Assembly: GCA_050180705.1 (NCBI GenBank)
Contig: JBFXDX010000019.1
Span: 1 to 64,000 of the forward strand
Length of the DNA stretch: 64,000 bases
Direction of reading: 5' to 3'
DNA from: SB25 sp050180705
Lineage (GTDB): Bacteria; Bacteroidota; Bacteroidia; Bacteroidales; Tenuifilaceae
Shown: positions 27,898 through 35,908 of the stretch, in pieces
How the letters are laid out: every line of letters starts with the position of its first letter
How positions within the stretch are numbered: the first letter of the stretch is position 1
The notes under the pieces: model-generated
The model's input: the letters and a program-made list of their open reading frames with translations, nothing else
Told to the model about the DNA's origin: nothing
The model's database searches: none
Made by a program: the position numbers and the translations under genes

Positions 27898-28113
27898 TTT
27901 TCCTGCGCAGCCGAGGAAAACTTCCTGCTGTGGAAAAATTTTTTCCTGCGCAGGGGAGTTGCCTCGGCTGCGCATCGGAGAGTTATTGGCTGCGCATCGG
28001 AGACTTAACTTCTGCTGTGATATTTCCAATTTCCACAGCAGGAAATTAGAAATTCCTAACGTGGAAATCATCCTCGGCTGCGCAGGGAAGAAAACTCGGC
28101 TGCGCAGGAAACT
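27898..28113. repeat. Non-coding array of short TTCC...GGAA units with recurrent CTGCGCA core
   Basis: About 215 bases built from roughly ten 16-25-base units, many opening with TTCC and closing with GGAA. The core CTGCGCA (or its complement TGCGCAG) appears six times: around 27903, 27945, 27968, 27990, 28078 and 28100. A second core, CTGCTGTGGAAA or its complement, appears at about 27926, 28010 and 28031. The array is GC-richer than its surroundings and lies between a terminator and the 3' end of the 28207 gene. An 85-codon reading frame crosses it on the minus strand but has no gene-like features. I do not recognise a named element. Confidence 0.6.
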
Positions 28114-28206
28114 ATAAAAGGCCAATTCTCTTTTTTTGTGAGGAGTTTATTTGTGCCATTTAGCTACAGCTATTACATAGAAGGAAAACATTCCGAAATG
28201 CTATTC

Positions 28207-29412
28207 CTATTTGACAATAGGTGTATTGGCCGCCGATTGTTGAATTAGGATAACATAATCGATGGCCGACTTATCTTTGATGAATGGGCGGCTTTGATAT
28301 GGTACGTTATCATTGGGTAATGACATCCAGTTGAATAGCATAACATTGCTAGTTGCCTGTTTTTGTAGCAGCTTGATATTTTTTACGAAATTTCCGAACA
28401 TCTTTCGATTCGAATTTGCCGAAACTACTGTGTATCGATGCTTGATTGCACCCTTAAAGAATGGTTTTAGTACAGTGGGGATAAATTGACTTGGATATGT
28501 AAACTTTGAGTTTAAGTATAGCAATTCCGTTGTATGCTGCTTTATCTCGGGGCTTTGAGTGGCAATGTAGCTGGCTATAGTTTCTGTATTCGTGGCAACT
28601 TGCCATGTGTGGTAGTTAACCCATTTCCCAAAACTTTTATGCTTTTCGAAGTTTAGAAATACATTTCTTGCTTCAAAATTTCGATAAATACAGCTATCTC
28701 GTACTCTATCCCACTCCGATTCTGATCTATAAGCCAGAAATAGTTGCATGATATTATTCAGAACATAGCTAATACTATCGAATGCTTCATTGTTTTGAGT
28801 CAGTTTTTTGGCTTCATTGTACATGGTTTCTATATCTTTAGAGTTCAGCCCCATGCTTTGGATTTCGGTTTCCTTTTTATTTTTAATTTTAGCGAGATAG
28901 GTGTTGCCTGACGAATTAATGTTAGAGCCAACCCATTCGAGGGCTTTTCCCCAGTTATGTTCTATATCTATCGAAATAAACTTTGGCTTTTTAATTTGTG
29001 GGTTTTCCTTGTAAAAATTGAATATACCGGTATAGTACCTTTTATCCTCAATAACATTGGAGAATGTTGCTTCCGATCCGTATAGCTTGTTAAGTATTAC
29101 TGTGTCGCCTGAGGAAAGGTATTTGTTTAGTAGAAGTTCTTCGTAAAATCCTGCCTCTATCAGTATATAATCTATACCGCAAGTTCTTGACAGGTACTTT
29201 AAGTAGTTTAGCCCTACGGTATAGTTTGCCTGAGTACCATGTTGTTCCCCTAGCCAAAAGATATTGTTTTGGCTAAATGATGTTGCCGAAAAGGTTCCTA
29301 GTCCCTCAAAGTTTGTGGCTACATCAATTGTTCTTATACTGGTTTGGCTGAATAGACATGTGGTGTTTAGGATGATGAGAATAGTTGCCAGGTAATTTTT
29401 GAAGCGTATCAT
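28207..29412 (-). CDS. Exported Tiki/ChaN- or erythromycin-esterase-like protein
   Basis: 401 residues with a signal peptide (MIRFKNYLATILIILNTTCLFSQ). The motif IFWLGEQHGTQANY (about 52-65) followed by YILIEAGFYEELLLNKYL recalls the 'GE.HG' and 'E' motifs of the EreA/ChaN/Tiki superfamily, whose members include haem-binding lipoproteins, esterases and metalloproteases. Another conserved-looking motif is FISIDIEHNWG (about 150). The remaining sequence is alpha-helical. No specific activity can be assigned. A -7 box TATCTTTG on the minus strand (29496-29489) is a plausible promoter 77 bases upstream. Confidence 0.6.
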   Translation of the reverse strand: MIRFKNYLATILIILNTTCLFSQTSIRTIDVATNFEGLGTFSATSFSQNNIFWLGEQHGTQANYTVGLNYLKYLSRTCGIDYILIEAGFYEELLLNKYLSSGDTVILNKLYGSEATFSNVIEDKRYYTGIFNFYKENPQIKKPKFISIDIEHNWGKALEWVGSNINSSGNTYLAKIKNKKETEIQSMGLNSKDIETMYNEAKKLTQNNEAFDSISYVLNNIMQLFLAYRSESEWDRVRDSCIYRNFEARNVFLNFEKHKSFGKWVNYHTWQVATNTETIASYIATQSPEIKQHTTELLYLNSKFTYPSQFIPTVLKPFFKGAIKHRYTVVSANSNRKMFGNFVKNIKLLQKQATSNVMLFNWMSLPNDNVPYQSRPFIKDKSAIDYVILIQQSAANTPIVK

Positions 29413-29488
29413 AGGGATTGTCTGCGATTAAAATAGTTCTGTTTTGTATGTTGGGCTTTAGTTTTATGCAATCATAAAGAGATCTTGT

Positions 29489-29496
29489 CAAAGATA
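29489..29496 (-). promoter_or_regulatory. -7 element upstream of the Tiki/esterase-like gene
   Basis: Minus-strand TATCTTTG is a perfect TAnnTTTG match, 77 bases before the start codon. No -33 TTTG at the usual distance. Confidence 0.4.
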
Positions 29497-29602
29497 GCAA
29501 AATTAAGAGGTTTTGGAATGACCTTGAATCTCGTGGTATTTATGAATTGATAGAGTTGGTCACTAAAATGAATTATGCTTTAGATTTGTAAGGAGATTCT
29601 AG

Positions 29603-30853
29603 TTATGATTTTACCTTTAGCAGTTCATTCCATCGGGTGGTGTAGCATGGCGAGAGTTTTTCGTGTTTTAGGTGCCAATCTTTGCTGTTACCCTGAACGG
29701 CTAGTTTCAGCTTATCGCGGCCGTACTTGGCATTTAGACTGTCGGAAATTTTTGAGAGTTTATTGAGTTTGTCCCTGTCGGTGGTACTAAAAATATTCCC
29801 TTGTATATAGTTCTCGGAGGATATTCCGCTGACTATTACGCCAGTTTTCTTGTACGGAAGGTTTGGAGCAAAAATGCTTTTTAGTCCTAAAAGTGCTGCT
29901 TGGGCTACGTTTTGGTTAGCGTTGCTTGGTTCGTCCAGCGTAATTGTTATGCTTCTGTGAATGTACTTCTCGGTTGTGGAGAATGGATCGGTGTGTATAA
30001 ATATGCTTACGTAACTTGCCACGGAGTGCTGTTTACGGAGTTTTTCGGCACAGCGCACAGCGTGGGTTGCCACTGCTTCGGAAATAATGCCAATGTCAGA
30101 TAGCTTTTTGCCAAAGCCACGGGTTGTTGCAATGTTTTTTTTCGCCTTTACAATGGTCTCAATGGATATACAGGGTGTTCCAAGCAGTTCGTCGAGGGTA
30201 CGTTGCCCCGTAACTGTCATTTTCTGATTTACCCAGTTGGCTCCAAGTCTTGTGAAATCGTAAGCAGTATGAACGCCATAACTCTGTAGCATTTTAGAGT
30301 ACTGCCGGCCAATTCCCCAAACATCGTCGATGGGGGTGCTTTTTAACGCCCATATACGTTTTTCCTCCGAGTCGATAACAAAATAGCCGTTGTGCTTCTT
30401 GGCAATTTTGTTGGCAATTTTTGCCAACGTTTTCGTGTTGGCCATTCCAACCCCTACAGGAATTCCAATATTCTTTAGTATTGTTGATTTTATTCGTTGG
30501 GCGTATTCTTCAAGGTTGGTTGTAATTCCTTGAAGGTGAAGAAATGCCTCGTCAATGGAGTAGATCTCTATTTCGGGGGAAAAGTCTCTCAGCGTTTTCA
30601 TCATCCTATTCGACATATCGCCATACAGCGTATAGTTCGATGAGAATACCGCCACGTTATTCTTCTCTATTATTTCCTTGGTTTGGTAGACTGGCTGCGC
30701 CATTTTAAACCCAAGGGCTTTAGCCTCGTTGGAGCGCGAAATGATGCATCCATCGTTATTCGACAGAACAACCACAGGTCTACCCTCTAGCGCAGGGTTG
30801 AACACCCTTTCGCACGACACATAAAAGTTGTTACCATCGACCAATGCAAACAT
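29603..30853 (-). CDS. umuC: Y-family DNA polymerase, UmuC
   Basis: 416 residues. Begins with the Y-family catalytic motif FALVDGNNFYVSCERVF; the second motif IYSIDEAFLHL supplies the other two acidic metal ligands. A helix-hairpin-helix region (VWGIGRQYSKMLQSYGV) and the little finger domain follow, ending with the DUF4113-type tail found in many UmuC proteins (LKLAVQGNSKDWHLK...PCYTTRWNELLKV). It lies four bases after umuD. Together they make the mutagenic translesion polymerase V. Confidence 0.93.
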   Translation of the reverse strand: MFALVDGNNFYVSCERVFNPALEGRPVVVLSNNDGCIISRSNEAKALGFKMAQPVYQTKEIIEKNNVAVFSSNYTLYGDMSNRMMKTLRDFSPEIEIYSIDEAFLHLQGITTNLEEYAQRIKSTILKNIGIPVGVGMANTKTLAKIANKIAKKHNGYFVIDSEEKRIWALKSTPIDDVWGIGRQYSKMLQSYGVHTAYDFTRLGANWVNQKMTVTGQRTLDELLGTPCISIETIVKAKKNIATTRGFGKKLSDIGIISEAVATHAVRCAEKLRKQHSVASYVSIFIHTDPFSTTEKYIHRSITITLDEPSNANQNVAQAALLGLKSIFAPNLPYKKTGVIVSGISSENYIQGNIFSTTDRDKLNKLSKISDSLNAKYGRDKLKLAVQGNSKDWHLKHEKLSPCYTTRWNELLKVKS

Positions 30854-30857
30854 TATC

Positions 30858-31304
30858 TTACCGTACTTTATGAATTACATAGGTAACTACACCCCAAAGC
30901 CGAAAGTCGGAACCTTCCTCAATCTTGATTGGATTGAACTCCTTGTTTGCCGGTATTAAAAAGAAGTCCTTTCCAACTTTACTTACTCTCTTAACGGTGA
31001 ATTCACCATCGATAAAGCACACGAGAATGGAATCCTTGCTAGGATTTAAAGATTTGTCTACAACCAAAATATCTCCATCGAAAATATTGGCGTCCTGCAT
31101 TGAGTTTCCTGTAACCTGCACAAAGAAGGTAGAACTCTCGTTCTTGATCAATAGTGTTTTGAGATTTAACTCATTATCGATATAGTCACCCGCAGGTGAA
31201 GGGAATCCTGCTGTTACAAAGCCTTCAACCGTTAACTTGATGTTGTTTGCTGTTTTGCTGTCCCCAATAAGTGGTTTAATATCGTTTTTCTTTTTGGAAT
31301 TCAA
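30858..31304 (-). CDS. umuD: UmuD-like S24 self-cleaving protein
   Basis: 148 residues of the LexA/UmuD S24 family. Self-cleavage site Ala32-Gly33 (TAGFPSPAGDY), catalytic Ser68 in GNSMQD and Lys105 in GEFTVKRV. There is no N-terminal DNA-binding domain, so it is UmuD rather than LexA. RecA-stimulated cleavage would activate the polymerase with the UmuC gene downstream. The upstream spacer shows no operator that I recognise; a Bacteroidota SOS box cannot be called with certainty. Confidence 0.92.
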   Translation of the reverse strand: MNSKKKNDIKPLIGDSKTANNIKLTVEGFVTAGFPSPAGDYIDNELNLKTLLIKNESSTFFVQVTGNSMQDANIFDGDILVVDKSLNPSKDSILVCFIDGEFTVKRVSKVGKDFFLIPANKEFNPIKIEEGSDFRLWGVVTYVIHKVR

Positions 31305-31410
31305 TGTTTTGCAATGTTGGGTGTGATGCTGGATATGCTTTGCAAATTAGTTCAATAATATATGACTAAGCAAACAAATTAGGGATAATTTTGAGGAAGA
31401 GTTGAAAACA

Positions 31411-31441
31411 AAAATGCCCACCGTTTATGGTGGGCATTTTT
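31411..31441 (-). terminator. Terminator of the tmRNA gene
   Basis: Perfect 12-bp stem AAAATGCCCACC (31411-31422) with GGTGGGCATTTT (31429-31440), T-rich on both sides. It lies directly beyond the 3' end of ssrA and also insulates umuD. Confidence 0.85.
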
Positions 31442-31446
31442 TGTTG

Positions 31447-31844
31447 TGGAGCTGGAGGGGATCGAACCCTCGTCCAAACAAGGAACCAGCTTGCTTTCTA
31501 CATGCTTAGCCTTTCTTAATTGTCGGGACTAGTCCGGTGAAAAGCAACCAAATTAATCCTTATCCTTTGTTATTTCACCAAAACTTAAAGGTGTCATTCT
31601 GGCTATCCCCGTTTAGTCGGTGCTCCGTATGCTGGAAACAATAGGGCGGAATTTCCAGCGGAACATCTCGTCCCCGCACGCCTAGGCGCAGGGATTAAGC
31701 CATTTTGCTTAGCAAAATTAAGCAGCAAGAGCGTAATTAGATTCGCCGTTTAAAATTTTGTGACCTGAGATTTACGAGCCAGCCTCACAACGCTCGACAT
31801 GCTTACAAACCCATTCTACTCGCTGTCAAAACCACGTCAGCCCC
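31447..31844 (-). ncRNA. ssrA: tmRNA (ssrA), tag peptide GESNYALAA
   Basis: The 5' end GGGGCTGACGTGGTTTTGAC (31844 leftward) and the 3' T-arm/acceptor GGATCGAACCC...AGCTCC show the tRNA-like domain; GGGGCTG pairs with CAGCTCC with one G-U pair. The tag reading frame is 31747 to 31718: GGC GAA TCT AAT TAC GCT CTT GCT GCT TAA, encoding GESNYALAA. Starting with Gly matches the Bacteroidota tags (GETNYALAA-like), and ending in ALAA makes it a ClpXP degron. CCA is not encoded (the acceptor is followed by A then CAA), so it must be added. About 398 nt. tmRNA rescues ribosomes stalled on broken messages. Confidence 0.95.
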
Positions 31845-31858
31845 TGAGTTTGATTGTA

Positions 31859-31866
31859 CAAAGATA
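31859..31866 (-). promoter_or_regulatory. -7 promoter element of ssrA
   Basis: Minus-strand TATCTTTG, a perfect TAnnTTTG box, 15 bases before the mature tmRNA 5' end. Confidence 0.55.
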
Positions 31867-31880
31867 TAAAAGTGTTTCGT

Positions 31881-31941
31881 GTTTTGCGTATAGTGTTTCG
31901 AAAAGAGTGTTTATTTCTAAGCCAAACACTATATGCAAAAC
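31881..31941. repeat. 18-bp near-perfect inverted repeat between rho and ssrA
   Basis: GTTTTGCGTATAGTGTTT (31881-31898) and AAACACTATATGCAAAAC (31924-31941) are complementary at 17 of 18 positions (the odd pair is G-T), with a 25-base loop. It begins nine bases after the rho stop codon on the minus strand and has no T-tract, so it is not a standard terminator. Confidence 0.7.
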
Positions 31942-31949
31942 ATTTTTTA

Positions 31950-33812
31950 CTAAAAATCTGAGTTCATAGACCAAAGAAAATCTTCGTTGGTAGCCGTTTT
32001 TACAAGTCTATCTTTTAGGAAATCCATGGCTTCAACCGAATTCATATCGGTTAGGTAATTGCGTAGAATCCAAATCTTTTGAAGCATCTCTTTATCAAGC
32101 AGCAAATCCTCGCGACGTGTGCTCGATGCAGTAATATCTACCGATGGGAAAATACGCTTGTTGGACAACTTGCGATCTAACTGTAACTCCATGTTACCTG
32201 TACCTTTGAATTCCTCAAAGATAACCTCATCCATCTTACTGCCAGTTTCGGTAAGTGCTGTTGCAAGAATGGTTAAAGAACCTCCGTTCTCGATGTTACG
32301 TGCAGCTCCAAAGAATCGTTTTGGCTTTTGTAGAGCATTAGCATCAACACCACCCGAAAGAACCTTGCCCGATGCAGGTTGTACAGTGTTGAAAGCACGT
32401 GCTAAACGGGTGATTGAGTCGAGCAGAATAACTACGTCGTGACCGCACTCAACAAGTCTCTTAGCCTTTTCAAGTACAATGTTTGCAACACGTACGTGAC
32501 GCTCTGCAGGTTCATCGAAGGTTGATGAAATAACCTCAGCATTAACGCTGCGTGCCATATCCGTAACCTCCTCAGGACGTTCGTCGATAAGAAGAACAAT
32601 CATGTATACCTCAGGATGGTTCGCTGCTATTGAGTTGGCAATATCTTTTAGAAGAATTGTTTTACCAGTTTTTGGCTGAGCAACAATTAATCCACGTTGA
32701 CCTTTACCAATTGGTGCAAACATATCGACAATTCTTGCCGATAGTAGATTCATGTTATTGCCAATCAAATTAAATTTCTCATTAGGGAAAAGTGGGGTTA
32801 GATAATCGAAAGGAACCCTATCTCTAATGAATTCAGGATCTCTTCCGTTTATATGAAGCACTTTAATTAAAGGGAAGTATTTTTCACCTTCTTTTGGTGG
32901 ACGAATAGTTCCAGTTACAGTATCGCCAGTTTTAAGCCCAAATAGCTTGATTTGCGATTGCGAAACGTAAACATCATCGGGTGAACTTAAGTAGTTGTAA
33001 TCCGATGAGCGAAGGAATCCATAGCCATCGGGCATAATTTCTAATACACCAGTGGTATTTACTATTCCATCAAACTCAAATCTATCGTTATTTCTTTTCT
33101 CAAAATTTTTGCGAGGATTAAATTCGCGCGGCTGTGTTTGTTGCTCAGCCTCTACAGGTGTTTCTGGATTTTGAGTTGTTATGTTTGGTTGTGATTCCTG
33201 AACAGTTTCTTGCACCACAGATGTACTATCTGTTTTGGTTTCGAGTGTTTCTTCTACTGGTTCTGTGTAAACCTCCTCGGAACTAGTTGTCGGTGCGATG
33301 TGCGATTCTATGTCAACTTCAGGTAGAGGTACCGTTTTTTTATTAAATGTGATGACATTTTCTTCTCTAACTGGTTTTTGCTGCGAATTTCTTTCAGAAT
33401 TTTGGTTATTCTGAGAATTATTATTGGTATTGCTTGAATATTCTTTACGAATTTCTTTTCCCCTAGTAAAACGTTTACGTTTAGATTTCTCTGTATTATC
33501 AATCGTTTCGCTAGGGTTTCCCGGTTCTTGATTGTTCGAAGGGGCATCCGCAGTTTTAACTTCCTTGCTGGCTTGCACTGGTTTCACTACAGGTTTAGGC
33601 GATGGTTTGTCATTGCGTTCTTTTTTCAACTCGGGCTTACGCTCTTTGTTTTTACTTTTATCTTCGAGTGAGGCATTTATTGCTTGTTGATCCAGAATCC
33701 TATAAATAAGGTCTTGCTTTTTTAATGATTCAGCTTTTTTAATGTTCAATTCCTTAGCGATCTCCCTTAATTCAGGTAGAAGCTTTTTGTTAAGTTCAAG
33801 AATATCGTACAT
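31950..33812 (-). CDS. rho: Transcription termination factor Rho with long N-terminal insertion
   Basis: 620 residues. Rho N-terminal SAP-like domain (about 1-48, ELNIKKAESLKKQDLIYRIL), then a roughly 190-residue disordered, Asn/Gln/Lys/Glu-rich insertion (about 50-240), the cold-shock-type RNA-binding domain (about 250-320, GVLEIMPDGYGFLR), and the RecA-like hexameric ATPase with Walker A QPKTGKT (Lys384) and Walker B VVILLDSITRLARAFN. E. coli Rho is 419 residues; the excess is the insertion, which is common in Bacteroidota Rho and may promote condensation or extra RNA contacts. Divergent from rpoD. Confidence 0.95.
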   Translation of the reverse strand: MYDILELNKKLLPELREIAKELNIKKAESLKKQDLIYRILDQQAINASLEDKSKNKERKPELKKERNDKPSPKPVVKPVQASKEVKTADAPSNNQEPGNPSETIDNTEKSKRKRFTRGKEIRKEYSSNTNNNSQNNQNSERNSQQKPVREENVITFNKKTVPLPEVDIESHIAPTTSSEEVYTEPVEETLETKTDSTSVVQETVQESQPNITTQNPETPVEAEQQTQPREFNPRKNFEKRNNDRFEFDGIVNTTGVLEIMPDGYGFLRSSDYNYLSSPDDVYVSQSQIKLFGLKTGDTVTGTIRPPKEGEKYFPLIKVLHINGRDPEFIRDRVPFDYLTPLFPNEKFNLIGNNMNLLSARIVDMFAPIGKGQRGLIVAQPKTGKTILLKDIANSIAANHPEVYMIVLLIDERPEEVTDMARSVNAEVISSTFDEPAERHVRVANIVLEKAKRLVECGHDVVILLDSITRLARAFNTVQPASGKVLSGGVDANALQKPKRFFGAARNIENGGSLTILATALTETGSKMDEVIFEEFKGTGNMELQLDRKLSNKRIFPSVDITASSTRREDLLLDKEMLQKIWILRNYLTDMNSVEAMDFLKDRLVKTATNEDFLWSMNSDF

Positions 33813-34237
33813 AAATTATCTAAGTTGTTGTATGTGACTTGTTGATTTAAAGAGAAAATAAAATGAATTGGTTTTGAATCGAAAAAGAGTTTAGAGAACT
33901 CTTCGAAAATCATTACAAATATAGTAATTATTCTTTTACTAAAAATATCTTATATGTATTTAAAAATAACTTCTTTTGAAGTTTTACAGTTATGATGATA
34001 TATCTCATCATGCTATGTTGTTTCAAAAAAAAAATTACAACTTAGAGGATAGATATATGATTTTTATTGTTTTATGTATTTGCAATTTGTTAAGAGTTTG
34101 CTCTGGTTGGTAGAATGTGTATAAATGATTATTGATAATTTGAAAAAAAACGAACTTTTGTTAAAAAACATTAAAATAATTAAGGGTCGATTTAATAAAT
34201 GTATTTATCTTCAGACTGTACTAATAGTTAATTTGGT
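33813..34237. promoter_or_regulatory. Divergent rho-rpoD intergenic region with two small palindromes
   Basis: 425 AT-rich bases. Two perfect inverted repeats are adjacent: AACTTC-TTTT-GAAGTT (33968-33983) and ATGATGA-TATATC-TCATCAT (33992-34011). TTAATTTG at 34230-34237 is close to the -7 consensus but abuts the start codon. No coding capacity is seen. Confidence 0.4.
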
Positions 34238-35101
34238 ATGAGGCAATTAAAAATTATTAAGCAAGTTACAAACCGCGAAGCTGTTTCACTAGATAAGTAT
34301 CTACATGAAATAGGAAAGGTTGATTTGCTTACTGCGGATGAGGAAGTAACGCTTGCTCGAAAACTGAAGGATGGCGATCATGAGGCTATGTCTAAACTTG
34401 TGAAAGCAAACCTTCGTTTTGTTGTTTCTGTTGCAAAGCAATACCAGAACCAAGGGTTGAGTTTGCCTGATCTTATAAACGAGGGTAATGTTGGTTTGAT
34501 TAAGGCAGCCCAACGTTTTGATGAAACCCGAGGTTTCAAGTTTATCTCTTATGCCGTATGGTGGATTCGGCAGTCAATTTTGCAAGCGTTGGCCGAGCAG
34601 GCTCGAATTGTGAAACTTCCTTTAAATAAAATTGGTTCTATAAATAAGGTAAATAGAGCATTGACTGAACTTGAACAAAGATTTGAGCGTGAACCAACAA
34701 TTATTGAACTTTCCGAAACATTAGAGTTGGCTCCCAATGATATCAAGGAAGCTTTAAGAAGCAACAGTCGCCATATATCTATGGATGCACCATTAACACA
34801 GGAGGAAGATGGTACTTTATATGATATAATTCTTTCGCCTGATTCCCCTATGCCAGATAGAGGTTTGTTAAACGAAAGTTTACGTCGTGAAATTGAGCGT
34901 GCTCTTGCAACATTAACCCCACGTGAGGCCAATATTATTCGTTTGTACTTTGGACTTAATGGGAAACATCCTCATACATTAGAGGAAATAGGAGAGGAGT
35001 TTGATCTAACTCGAGAACGTGTTCGTCAGATTAAAGAGAAGGCATTGAAGCGATTAAAGCAAGTTGCTAGAAGTAAGATGCTTAAAGGTTATTTGGGCTA
35101 G
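34238..35101 (+). CDS. rpoD: Primary sigma factor RpoD/SigA, short Bacteroidota form
   Basis: 287 residues, lacking region 1.1 and the non-conserved insertion of proteobacterial sigma-70. Region 1.2 (about 15-45), region 2 with DLINEGNVGLIKAAQRFDETRGFKF, key parts GNVGLIKAAQRFD and FISYAVWWIRQSI, region 3 (about 130-205) and region 4 with the HTH LEEIGEEFDLTRERVRQIKEKALKRL. This is the sigma-ABfr type that reads TTTG/TAnnTTTG promoters, several of which are seen in this window. A terminator follows. Confidence 0.95.
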   Translation: MRQLKIIKQVTNREAVSLDKYLHEIGKVDLLTADEEVTLARKLKDGDHEAMSKLVKANLRFVVSVAKQYQNQGLSLPDLINEGNVGLIKAAQRFDETRGFKFISYAVWWIRQSILQALAEQARIVKLPLNKIGSINKVNRALTELEQRFEREPTIIELSETLELAPNDIKEALRSNSRHISMDAPLTQEEDGTLYDIILSPDSPMPDRGLLNESLRREIERALATLTPREANIIRLYFGLNGKHPHTLEEIGEEFDLTRERVRQIKEKALKRLKQVARSKMLKGYLG

Positions 35102-35126
35102 TCGGTTTTCTTAAGTTAATAATGAC

Positions 35127-35153
35127 AAGTCACCGCTTTTGGTGACTTTTTTT
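35127..35153 (+). terminator. Rho-independent terminator of rpoD
   Basis: AAGTCACC (35127-35134) pairs with GGTGACTT (35141-35148), followed by TTTTT. Confidence 0.85.
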
Positions 35154-35257
35154 ATTACACTCCACCACTCCACAAAAAATTTTAGAATTTTTCCAAATCA
35201 CTTATCTTTACATCTTCATTTTTCACGATCAACTATCAACGAACAACTTCAACTAAA

Positions 35258-35908
35258 ATGAAACATCTTGTATCTCCATCTATGCTATCGGCCGATTTTG
35301 CCAATCTATCCTGCGATATCGAAATGATTAATAAAAGTCAGGCCGATTGGTTTCACCTCGATATTATGGATGGTGTTTTTGTTCCAAACATCTCGTTTGG
35401 CTTTCCAGTTGTAGAGCGCATTAAGAGTTTGGCTAAAAAGCCGCTGGATGTTCATTTGATGATTGTTGATCCTGATCGTTATCTAGAGCGTTTCCGTGAT
35501 TCTGGAGCCGAGTGGCTTACCGTTCACTACGAGGCTTGCACACATCTTCACCGAACTCTTAGTCAAATTCGCAAACTTGGAATGAAGGCTGGTGTTTCGT
35601 TAAACCCTCACACTCCTGTAGAGGTGCTTGCCGATATTCTAGAAGAAACCGATATGGTTCTTTTAATGTCGGTAAATCCCGGATTTGGCGGTCAGAAGTT
35701 TATTCAGAATACATACAGCAAGGTTGAACGCCTAAGAGCAATGATTGATTCACGTAAACTTGACACCCTAATTGAGGTTGATGGTGGTGTGGATACAAAC
35801 AATGCGTCGCAACTGTACAAGGCTGGTGTTAATGTCTTGGTTGCTGGGAATGCTGTTTTCAAGGCCGATAATCCATTATCGGTGATTGAGCAGTTGAAGA
35901 ATGCCTAA
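35258..35908 (+). CDS. rpe: Ribulose-phosphate 3-epimerase
   Basis: 216 residues, a TIM barrel. Family motifs: SMLSADFANL near the N-terminus, HLDIMDGVFVPNISFG (metal-binding His and catalytic Asp), DVHLMI, MSVNPGFGGQKFI, and EVDGGV with the second catalytic Asp. It interconverts ribulose 5-phosphate and xylulose 5-phosphate in the pentose phosphate pathway. Its stop codon (35906-35908) directly abuts the stop codon of the convergent DAHP synthase gene, with no bases or terminator between. Confidence 0.95.
   Translation: MKHLVSPSMLSADFANLSCDIEMINKSQADWFHLDIMDGVFVPNISFGFPVVERIKSLAKKPLDVHLMIVDPDRYLERFRDSGAEWLTVHYEACTHLHRTLSQIRKLGMKAGVSLNPHTPVEVLADILEETDMVLLMSVNPGFGGQKFIQNTYSKVERLRAMIDSRKLDTLIEVDGGVDTNNASQLYKAGVNVLVAGNAVFKADNPLSVIEQLKNA

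Noticed and set aside
27898..28113. CRISPR array
   Set aside because: Units vary in length and sequence, occur in both orientations, and there are no cas genes.
27868..28125. 85-codon minus-strand reading frame across the repeat array
   Set aside because: It consists almost wholly of the repeated units; composition is not protein-like, and there is no promoter or partner gene.
31305..31410. SOS operator before umuD
   Set aside because: No clear palindrome resembling a known LexA box; the Bacteroidota motif is not certain enough to call.
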